Part shown: positions 1 through 5,911 of the stretch, one piece after another
Layout: the number at the start of each line of letters is the position of its first letter
How positions within the stretch are numbered: the first letter of the stretch is position 1
Assembly: GCA_946530505.1 (NCBI GenBank)
Contig: CAMNAD010000047.1
Location: forward strand, 1-9,752
DNA from: an uncultured Bacteroidales bacterium
GTDB lineage: Bacteria > Bacteroidota > Bacteroidia > Bacteroidales > UBA932
Direction of reading: 5' to 3'
DNA: 9,752 nt
Position numbers and translations under genes: made by a program
The notes under the pieces: model-generated
What the model saw: the letters and a program-made list of their open reading frames with translations, nothing else
The model's database searches: none
What the model was told of the DNA's origin: nothing

Positions 1-1452
1 TATGCCCTTGCCGGGAATATTGATGAAGTCGCTTATCTTCTTTGGCTCCACGTCGCCCGCCTCGGCCACGAGAGCCGCTGCGAGGGGATGCCCGGAATTC
101 ATCTCCATCGCCTTGAGGATGCCCCTGGAGAACTCCGAGAACCATAGGGCCTTGGAAATCTTCGGCTCTCCAATGGTCAGGGTGCCGGTCTTGTCGAAGA
201 CTACGGAATCTATCCTGTGTCCCATCTGCAGGGCATCGGCATTCTTTATAAGTATGCCCTTGTCGGCTCCGTTACCGATACCGGCTACAATTGCAGTCGG
301 TGTGGCCAGGCCAAGGGCGCAAGGGCAGGCGATTACCAGTACGGACACCATGTTCAGCAGGGCTTTGGCGAATCCCGCACCCGGAACCGTCAGCCAGCCG
401 ATGAAGGTAGCGATGGCTATCACCAGGACTACTGGTACGAAAATGGCCGCCACCTTGTCGACCGTGCGCTGGATTGCAGGCTTGCTGCCCTGCGCTTCAC
501 GGACCATGCGGATAATGCCGGAAAGAACGGTGTCGGGGCCTGTCTTCTCGGCGAGTACCTTGAGCACGCCGTTGCCGTTCATTGTGCCGGCGAACACTTT
601 CTGTCCCTCGTATTTCTCCACGGCCACCGGCTCTCCGGTAAGCATGCTTTCATCCACGAAGGAATTGCCTTCCACAACCTTGCCGTCCACGGGAATGCGG
701 GAGCCGGGCTTCACTTTTACGGTTTCGCCCGCCTTGATCTTGTCCTTCTTCGGGCGGAGGGCCATCAGTTTGCGTATGGATTCGGTAGTTCCGTACTTTG
801 CCCGCTCTTCCAGTACTCTGCCTATAAGGATGAAGGCGGTGATCATCGCAGCGGAATCGAAGTACAGGGGGGCTTTTCCTCCTTCAGGAGCGAGCACTGA
901 AGGGAAAACAAGATTGAATGTGCTGAATATGAATGAGATGAGCGTGGAAATGGAAACCAGCGTATCCATCCCGGCGGAGAAGTGGCGGGCCTGCTTCAGG
1001 GCGCTGGAATGGAAGCGTCTGCCGCACCAGAATACGGAAACGGAAGCGAGCAGGAAAAGCGTCAGTCCTTTGCCGCTGAAGTCCTTGACCCCCATCTGAA
1101 GTATGAATACGGCAAGAGCGAGAATAATCGCCAGGACCATGTCTGTGCGCGTCTTCCGGTATTCTTTCTGACGCAGATCTTCTGCCTTCTCTTCTGCGAT
1201 GGATTCGGGATCCTCGCTTTCTTCGTCGGCATCTTCTTCCACAATGATGTCATAGCCGGCTGCCTGGACGGCTTTCTTGAGCGCCGAGGCATTTGTAGCG
1301 GCGTTGTCATATTCGACCTGTGCAGTGTTGGATGCAAGACAGACATTGCAATCTTTCACACCTTCTACTCCCTTTAAGGCATTCTCGACTCTGGCGACGC
1401 ATGCTGCGCAGCCAAGACCTTCTACAGGGAATGTTCTCTTTATAGTGCCCAT
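1..1452 (-). CDS. copA: Copper-translocating P1B-type ATPase, N-terminal 484 residues (partial at left edge)
   Basis: Inner-membrane ATPase that exports Cu(I) from the cytoplasm. Read on the minus strand from the ATG at 1452, the frame stays open to base 1. One HMA metal-binding domain (about residues 4-70) carries GLGCAAC, with C15 and C18 as the metal-binding pair. An acidic and charged linker (about 87-120) follows, then transmembrane segments including MDTLVSISTLISF. The actuator-domain TGE is at 272-274. The transmembrane copper motif CPC is at 376-378, followed by ALGLATP. The phosphorylation motif DKTGT is at 420-424 (D420). CPC rather than SPC or CPH favours copper or silver. The nucleotide-binding remainder and last helices lie beyond the left edge; full-length members have about 740-830 residues. 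The HMA motif reads GLG instead of the usual GMT/GMS. The gene is divergent from the dehydrogenase at 1519. Family assignment is secure; the substrate is inferred from the CPC motif. Confidence 0.95.
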   Translation of the reverse strand, partial: MGTIKRTFPVEGLGCAACVARVENALKGVEGVKDCNVCLASNTAQVEYDNAATNASALKKAVQAAGYDIIVEEDADEESEDPESIAEEKAEDLRQKEYRKTRTDMVLAIILALAVFILQMGVKDFSGKGLTLFLLASVSVFWCGRRFHSSALKQARHFSAGMDTLVSISTLISFIFSTFNLVFPSVLAPEGGKAPLYFDSAAMITAFILIGRVLEERAKYGTTESIRKLMALRPKKDKIKAGETVKVKPGSRIPVDGKVVEGNSFVDESMLTGEPVAVEKYEGQKVFAGTMNGNGVLKVLAEKTGPDTVLSGIIRMVREAQGSKPAIQRTVDKVAAIFVPVVLVIAIATFIGWLTVPGAGFAKALLNMVSVLVIACPCALGLATPTAIVAGIGNGADKGILIKNADALQMGHRIDSVVFDKTGTLTIGEPKISKALWFSEFSRGILKAMEMNSGHPLAAALVAEAGDVEPKKISDFINIPGKGI

Positions 1453-1461
1453 AAGATGTTC

Positions 1462-1477
1462 ATTTTTGCGCAAAAAT
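1462..1477. repeat. 16-bp perfect palindrome at the copA promoter
   Basis: ATTTTTGCGCAAAAAT is identical to its own reverse complement. It covers most of the copA -7 box and the presumed copA transcription start. It could be an operator for a dimeric regulator. It could also follow partly from the promoter consensus, because TTTG followed by C or GC is common after the -7 box in this phylum. It does not match the CueR or CopY operator patterns I know. Confidence 0.4.
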
Positions 1478-1478
1478 A
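1471..1478 (-). promoter_or_regulatory. Bacteroidetes-type -7 box for copA
   Basis: The minus strand reads TATTTTTG from 1478 to 1471, an exact match to the Bacteroidetes -7 consensus TAnnTTTG. It ends 18 bases before the copA ATG, so the mRNA leader would be only about 10-15 nt. I see no convincing -33 TTTG partner. The box overlaps the right half of a 16-bp palindrome. Confidence 0.6.
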
Positions 1479-1479
1479 T

Positions 1480-1487
1480 TAAATTTG
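1480..1487 (+). promoter_or_regulatory. Bacteroidetes-type -7 box for the iron-dependent dehydrogenase
   Basis: TAAATTTG matches TAnnTTTG exactly. Transcription would start near 1493, giving a leader of about 25 nt before the ATG at 1519. Only base 1479 separates this box from the copA -7 box on the other strand. No clear -33 element is visible. Confidence 0.6.
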
Positions 1488-1518
1488 TAGGTATTTGAAA
1501 ACTGAATCACGAATAATT

Positions 1519-2667
1519 ATGACCGATTTCCACTTTTATACACCCACCGAAATCGTTTTCGGCAAATCTTCGGAGGAGCATCTGACTGAACTTCTGGAAA
1601 AATACGGAGCACACAAGGTGCTCCTGCATTATGGGGGAGGCAGTGCGGAACGAAGCGGCCTGCTGACAAAAATCCGCACCATGCTCGAGGCCGCCGGAAC
1701 AGCTTTCGTAGAACTCGGGGGAGTTGTGCCGAATCCCGTCCTTTCACTTGTTAGAGAAGGCATATCCCTGTGCCGGAAGGAAGGAGTAGATTTCATCCTT
1801 GCAGTAGGGGGCGGCAGTGTGATAGATTCGTCCAAAGGCATAGGCTACGGGCTTGCCTATGAAGGAGATGTTTGGGATTTCTTCGATGCGAAGGCAACAC
1901 CAAAAGGCGCTGTACCCGTCGGCGTTGTTCTCACTATTCCCGCATCCGGCAGTGAGATGTCGGACAGTACGGTCATAACCAACGATACACTCGGCCTCAA
2001 GCGGGGATGCAACAGCGATTTCTGCCGCCCGAAGTTCGCCATCATGAATCCGGAACGAACTTATACACTGCCGGCATACCAGACCGCCTGCGGAGTCACG
2101 GATATTCTCATGCATACCCTTGAACGCTACTTCAGCAAGACTCATCTGGCAATCACGGATTCAATCGCCGAAGGGCTTCTGCGCACCGTGATGGATGCAG
2201 GGAAGAAAGTGCTCGCAGATCCGTTCAATTACGATCTGCGCGCCACGATAATGTGGGCGGGAAGCCTCTCGCATAACGGCCTTACCGGATGCGGCGCAAT
2301 ATCTGACTTCGGCACCCACAGGCTGGAGCATGAACTCAGCACCATGTACGGTGTGGCGCATGGAGCAGGATTGGCTGCTTTATGGTGCTATTGGGCGCAG
2401 TACGTGCATGACGAAGACCCTTCCCGCTTCGAATCCCTTTCGAAGAATGTGCTGGGAGGCGCGGAGCCCGTAGCTGCGATGCGTGAGTTCTTCCATTCGA
2501 TAGGAATGCCCGCTTCGATACGCGAACTGATAGGCCGCGAGGCAAGCGATGCCGAGATGGAGGAAATGGCCTTGCGCTGCAGCCGCGGAGGCGGTTTCAA
2601 AGTAGGCAATTTCAAAGTTTTGGGGCAAAAAGACATGCTCGAAATCTACAAGATGGCGAATCAATGA
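1519..2667 (+). CDS. Iron-containing (group III) alcohol/aldehyde dehydrogenase, YqhD/BdhA-like
   Basis: Cytoplasmic NAD(P)H-dependent enzyme of 382 residues that interconverts alcohols and aldehydes, the usual size for the family. GGGS at 39-42 is in the position typical of YqhD-type enzymes, and the dinucleotide-binding GGGSVIDSSK is at 97-106. The four expected metal ligands are present: D195 and H199 in GVTDILMH, H267 in GTHRLEHEL, and H281 in GVAHG. The 14-residue spacing of the two C-terminal histidines agrees with YqhD and FucO. I chose the ATG at 1519; the upstream in-frame TTG at 1495 would sit almost on the predicted transcription start. The gene is divergent from copA and is followed after 53 nt by a gene with its own -7 box. 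Butanol dehydrogenase or broad aldehyde detoxification are both possible, and the sequence alone does not decide the substrate. Confidence 0.93.
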   Translation: MTDFHFYTPTEIVFGKSSEEHLTELLEKYGAHKVLLHYGGGSAERSGLLTKIRTMLEAAGTAFVELGGVVPNPVLSLVREGISLCRKEGVDFILAVGGGSVIDSSKGIGYGLAYEGDVWDFFDAKATPKGAVPVGVVLTIPASGSEMSDSTVITNDTLGLKRGCNSDFCRPKFAIMNPERTYTLPAYQTACGVTDILMHTLERYFSKTHLAITDSIAEGLLRTVMDAGKKVLADPFNYDLRATIMWAGSLSHNGLTGCGAISDFGTHRLEHELSTMYGVAHGAGLAALWCYWAQYVHDEDPSRFESLSKNVLGGAEPVAAMREFFHSIGMPASIRELIGREASDAEMEEMALRCSRGGGFKVGNFKVLGQKDMLEIYKMANQ

Positions 2668-2676
2668 TTTTTTTAC

Positions 2677-2684
2677 TAAATTTG
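2677..2684 (+). promoter_or_regulatory. Bacteroidetes-type -7 box for the coiled-coil gene
   Basis: TAAATTTG, identical to the box at 1480, lies ten bases after the dehydrogenase stop codon and about 37 bases before the ATG at 2721. A start near 2690 would leave a leader of roughly 30 nt. No strong -33 element is visible. This suggests that the coiled-coil, flavoprotein and flavodiiron genes can be transcribed separately from the dehydrogenase. A run of seven T at 2668-2674 has no GC-rich hairpin before it, so I do not call a terminator. Confidence 0.55.
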
Positions 2685-2720
2685 TCGTGTTAAAGAGGTA
2701 ATTCTTAATACAATTTGAAT

Positions 2721-3545
2721 ATGAAAAAGTTTTTCTTCGCAGCAGCCCTGCTGCTTTCTCTTTCCGCAGGAGCCCAGACTCTTGGCGAACAGATGCTGGC
2801 AAACGCACAGAAAGGCCTCGATGATGCTCAGGCTCGTTACAACGAGCAGGTAATCACCAGCGAAAAGCAGATTGCCAACAGCCAGAAAACCATCAACGAG
2901 CTCAAACTCGTACTTGCCAAGGATCAGTCCACTCTCGACCAGGCCAATGCCACCATCAAGGCAAAATCGGCACTCAAGAAAACAAAGAAGGATACTTACA
3001 ATGCCCAGAAGAAGGCTTTCAAGGCTGACAAGCAGCTCACGGCTGATGAGCAGTATCAGCTTTCCCTCATCGAAGGCGAGATCAATGTAATCGACTCCGA
3101 AATCAAGTCCGACAAGGCAGCTGCCAAGAAGCTTCAGGAAGTTGTCAACAAGGACAAGGACCTCATCAAGACCGAAGAGGGCAAGATCGCTGACAGCAAG
3201 AATGCAGTAAAGGCTGCCAAGAACGAGGTTGCAAATGCGAAGAAACTCATCGCTGCAAGCGAGAAGCAGATCAAGGCAGAAGCCAAGACTGCCGCCGCTG
3301 CGGCCAAGGCTGCAGGCAACCACGAAGTCGAGACCGAGATCCCTGCACCTGCTGAGCAGCCGGAAATCGCTCCTGTTGCAGCACCCGAGCCTGTCGTTGC
3401 TCCCGAGGTTCCCGTAGCACCTGCAGTAGAACCTGTAGTTGAGCCCGTTGCGGTTCCCGAGCCTGTAGTGGTTCCCGAACCCACAGTCGAGCCCGCAGCT
3501 CCTGTAGCTCCCGCCGTTGAGCCAGTTGCAGAGCCCGTTGCATAA
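2721..3545 (+). CDS. Secreted coiled-coil protein with Pro/Glu/Val/Ala-rich tail, function unknown
   Basis: A 274-residue protein I do not recognise as a named family. Residues 1-19 form a Sec signal peptide: KK, then a hydrophobic run, then AGAQ with likely cleavage near A18. There is no lipobox and no cysteine anywhere. Residues about 20-195 are rich in Lys, Ala, Glu, Gln and Asp with heptad-like spacing, as expected of a long alpha-helical coiled coil. Residues 208-274 are a low-complexity tail of PEP, APE and EPV units, with VAPAVEPV at 232-239 and again at 262-269. Such tails often span the periplasm or peptidoglycan, as in TonB. I chose the ATG at 2721 over an in-frame TTG at 2715 because the signal peptide starts there. 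The stop codon lies inside the predicted start of the next gene, suggesting translational coupling. A periplasmic or cell-surface structural role is inference. Confidence 0.8.
   Translation: MKKFFFAAALLLSLSAGAQTLGEQMLANAQKGLDDAQARYNEQVITSEKQIANSQKTINELKLVLAKDQSTLDQANATIKAKSALKKTKKDTYNAQKKAFKADKQLTADEQYQLSLIEGEINVIDSEIKSDKAAAKKLQEVVNKDKDLIKTEEGKIADSKNAVKAAKNEVANAKKLIAASEKQIKAEAKTAAAAAKAAGNHEVETEIPAPAEQPEIAPVAAPEPVVAPEVPVAPAVEPVVEPVAVPEPVVVPEPTVEPAAPVAPAVEPVAEPVA
3415..3542 (+). repeat. Degenerate tandem repeats encoding the PE/V/A tail
   Basis: The 3' end of the coiled-coil gene is built of short in-frame units encoding APEP, EPVV, VPEP and VAPAVEPV. Two longer copies encode VAPAVEPV near 3414-3437 and 3504-3527. 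Their DNA differs mostly at third codon positions, so the protein repeat has been kept while synonymous sites drifted. Confidence 0.6.
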
Positions 3546-4734
3546 TAACAGAACAATTACGATCGTCGGCGCCGGTGCCTCCGGTTGCTTCTGCGCAGCG
3601 CAGTTGCACGAGGCTCTTCCCGGGGCCGACATCCGTATTATAGAAGCCGGTCCGCGTCCCATGGCGAAACTCGCCGTTACGGGAGGCGGACGTTGCAATA
3701 TAAGCAACACATTCGAGCAAGTCCGAAGTCTGGAAGAAGTCTACCCCAGGGGTTCAAGACTGATGAAGAGGGCGCTTGCCGAATTCTCTCCCGAAATGCT
3801 CCTCGACTGGTTCCGTAAGAGGGGAGTGAACTTTATCACGGAAGAAGGCGGGAGGATCTTTCCCGCATCCCAGGACGCTGGAGAGATAGTCCGCACGCTT
3901 CTGGGAGCCCTGGACGGCGTACGGATCGAGTGCAACGCCATGGTGGAGAATCCTGGCGATTCAGCTTTCACCGTAATCACCACTGGCGGAGGCAAGGGTA
4001 TGGACATTCTCAAGAATCTGCCGGTGGAAATCGTGCAGCCAGTCCCTTCGCTGTTCACATTCAATCTGAGCGACAGTCCGCAGGGAGGACGCAGCAGGCT
4101 CTGTTCGCTGATGGGTACATCGTCCGAAGCCGTCCTCTCCGTTCCCGGCACATCTTTCCGTTCGGAAGGGGATCTTCTGATTACAGACTGGGGGCTGTCC
4201 GGCCCGGCTGCGCTGCGGCTGTCTTCCCATGCTGCGCGTCACCTGGCTGATTGCGGCTATAAATCGCCTCTGCAAATCCGCTGGATAAATCTTCCCGAAG
4301 ACGGACTGCGAGCCGCCATAAACGCTGTCAAAACGGCGAATCCGAGGAAAATGCTGAAATCAGCACATCCGGAGGGTATCAGTTCCAGACTATGGGAATA
4401 TCTCCTGGAGCGCGCCGGAATCCGGGAGGGGATGGTCTGGGCGGAACTGGGCAGCAAAGGTCTGAACCGCCTGGTGCAGACTATTCTGGCGGACAATTAT
4501 TACATCAGCGGCAAGACGCGTTTCCGCGATGAATTCGTCAGTTGCGGCGGAGTGAGCCTATTTTCCGTTAACTTGAAAACTCTCGAATGCAAGGAACGCG
4601 TGGGCCTGTTTTTTGCAGGCGAAGTATTGGACGTAGACGCTGTCACCGGCGGTTTCAACCTGCAGGCTGCCTGGTCTACGGCACACATTGTGGCTAAAAC
4701 TATTATTAACAGATATGATACGCAAGATTTCTGA
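3538..4734 (+). CDS. FAD-dependent oxidoreductase, HI0933/BaiN-like family
   Basis: Flavoprotein of 398 residues; physiological substrate unknown. Family members carry labels such as aminoacetone oxidase family or BaiN. The N-terminal dinucleotide-binding loop is GAGASG at 11-16. The family signature TGGGRCNISN is at 48-57, ITTGGG at 147-152, ITDWGLSGPA at 215-224, and the C-terminal FAD-contacting block GEVLDVDAVTGGFNLQAAWS at 361-380. No ATG or GTG can serve as start: a stop at 3505-3507 closes the frame upstream, and the first ATG (3661) would remove the FAD loop. In-frame TTG codons occur at 3517, 3526 and 3538. I chose 3538, which overlaps the preceding stop by 8 nt and gives the most family-like N-terminus. 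The stretch between about residues 130 and 147 looks shorter than in relatives I recall. The end overlaps fprA by 20 nt, so the two are co-translated. Confidence 0.9.
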   Translation: MHNNRTITIVGAGASGCFCAAQLHEALPGADIRIIEAGPRPMAKLAVTGGGRCNISNTFEQVRSLEEVYPRGSRLMKRALAEFSPEMLLDWFRKRGVNFITEEGGRIFPASQDAGEIVRTLLGALDGVRIECNAMVENPGDSAFTVITTGGGKGMDILKNLPVEIVQPVPSLFTFNLSDSPQGGRSRLCSLMGTSSEAVLSVPGTSFRSEGDLLITDWGLSGPAALRLSSHAARHLADCGYKSPLQIRWINLPEDGLRAAINAVKTANPRKMLKSAHPEGISSRLWEYLLERAGIREGMVWAELGSKGLNRLVQTILADNYYISGKTRFRDEFVSCGGVSLFSVNLKTLECKERVGLFFAGEVLDVDAVTGGFNLQAAWSTAHIVAKTIINRYDTQDF

Positions 4735-5911
4735 TTCTATCATCTATATCGGAACCGACGATTTTTCCGATCCTTTGTTTGAAAACCAGTACGAGCTCCC
4801 CGACGGGATGTCGTATAATTCATACCTCATTAAAGACGCAAAAACCGCCATCCTCGATTCTTCCGACAGCCGCACTGCAGAGGAATGGAAAGAGAACCTT
4901 CTCGGGGCCCTTGCGGGTGCAGAGCCCAATTATTTCATCCTGCACCATATTGAGCCCGACCATTCTGCTCTTATTCCCTGGCTTGCAGAAAAGTTCCCGG
5001 CCCTGCAGTTCGTAGCAAGCGCAAAGGCCCTGCAGATGGTTCCCCAGTTTTATCCGGAAGTAAACCTGGAGGGCCGTTCAATAGCTGTAAAAGAAGGTGA
5101 TGTGCTTGAACTAGGCGCACATTCGCTTAAGTTCTATATGGCCCCAATGGTACATTGGCCCGAGGTGATGATGAGTTATGAGCAGAAGGATAAGGTTCTT
5201 TTCTCGGCAGATGCCTTCGGCAAGTTTGGAGCCTTGAGCCGTTGCGGTTTCGATTCCACCGAAGAACAAGACTGGGCATGCGAAGCTCGCCGTTACTATT
5301 TCAACATAGTAGGGAAGTACGGCGGTCCTGTGCAGACTGTCCTGAAGAAACTCGCCCCGCTTGAAATCGCCACCATCTGCCCTCTGCACGGCCCTGTACT
5401 CAAGGATGACCTCAGCGAGTATCTCCGCCTTTATAATATCTGGAGCAGCTATGGCGTAGAAAGCGAAGGCGTGTTCGTCGCATGCGCATCGATTCACGGA
5501 AACACCCTGAAGGCAGCGGAAAGATTCGCTGACATGCTTCGCGAGAAGGGCGTCAAGGTAGCGTTCTCCGACCTCACCCGGGACGATCAGGCCGAGGCCG
5601 TGGAAGACGCCTTCCGCTACGGCACGCTGGTGCTGGCCGCATCCTCATACGATGCAGGGCTGTTCCCTCCGGCAGCGGAGTTTATCTCCCACCTTCAGGA
5701 CAAGGGCTGGCAGAACCGCCGCGTCGGTCTCATCGAAAACGGTTCCTGGGCACCGTCGGCTGGCCGAGTAATGAAAGAGAGGTTCGCAGCGATGAAGAAT
5801 GTCACCATACTGGAACCTCTCGTAACAATCCGGAGTTCTATGAAGGATTCCGACCTTCCTGCTATGCAAGCGCTATCAGAATCAGCAGCTGCGCAACCAG
5901 AACTCGCATGA
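4715..5911 (+). CDS. fprA: A-type flavodiiron protein (FprA family; O2/NO reductase)
   Basis: Cytoplasmic enzyme of 398 residues that reduces O2 to water and/or NO to N2O, protecting anaerobes from these gases. It has the standard two-domain form. An N-terminal metallo-beta-lactamase-like diiron domain (about 1-245) carries the complete ligand set: H78, E80, D82 and H83 in HxExDH, H147, D166 and H225. A C-terminal flavodoxin domain (about 252-380) has the FMN phosphate loop CASIHGNT at 257-264. No rubredoxin domain or adjacent rubredoxin gene is seen, so the electron donor is elsewhere. I chose the ATG at 4715, which overlaps the flavoprotein gene by 20 nt; an upstream TTG at 4688 lies deeper in that gene. 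The last 16 residues, rich in Ala, Ser and Glu, fall in a 50-bp tail-to-tail overlap with the exchanger gene. Confidence 0.95.
   Translation: MIRKISDSIIYIGTDDFSDPLFENQYELPDGMSYNSYLIKDAKTAILDSSDSRTAEEWKENLLGALAGAEPNYFILHHIEPDHSALIPWLAEKFPALQFVASAKALQMVPQFYPEVNLEGRSIAVKEGDVLELGAHSLKFYMAPMVHWPEVMMSYEQKDKVLFSADAFGKFGALSRCGFDSTEEQDWACEARRYYFNIVGKYGGPVQTVLKKLAPLEIATICPLHGPVLKDDLSEYLRLYNIWSSYGVESEGVFVACASIHGNTLKAAERFADMLREKGVKVAFSDLTRDDQAEAVEDAFRYGTLVLAASSYDAGLFPPAAEFISHLQDKGWQNRRVGLIENGSWAPSAGRVMKERFAAMKNVTILEPLVTIRSSMKDSDLPAMQALSESAAAQPELA

Noticed and set aside
2..1099. 365-codon open frame on the plus strand
   Set aside because: Antisense to copA, whose minus-strand frame carries the CPC, TGE and DKTGT motifs. 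The plus-strand translation shows no domain and is a shadow of codon bias.
1495..1518. TTG at 1495 as start of the dehydrogenase
   Set aside because: It would lie at the predicted transcription start and add eight residues not expected in the family; the ATG at 1519 begins with the usual family N-terminus.
2668..2700. T-run after the dehydrogenase stop as a possible intrinsic terminator
   Set aside because: Seven T residues are present, but no GC-rich stem precedes them; the stretch is better explained by the AT-rich promoter of the next gene.
3415..3542. Repeats at the end of the coiled-coil gene as a CRISPR or mobile-element repeat
   Set aside because: Units are short, in frame, without constant spacers, and diverge mainly at third codon positions, as expected for a low-complexity protein tail.
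2676..3710. 344-codon minus-strand open frame rich in Leu, Gly, Cys and Asp
   Set aside because: It is the reverse of the Lys/Ala/Glu-rich coiled-coil gene and runs into the flavoprotein gene. Its composition follows from the sense codons, and the sense strand has a signal peptide and promoter.
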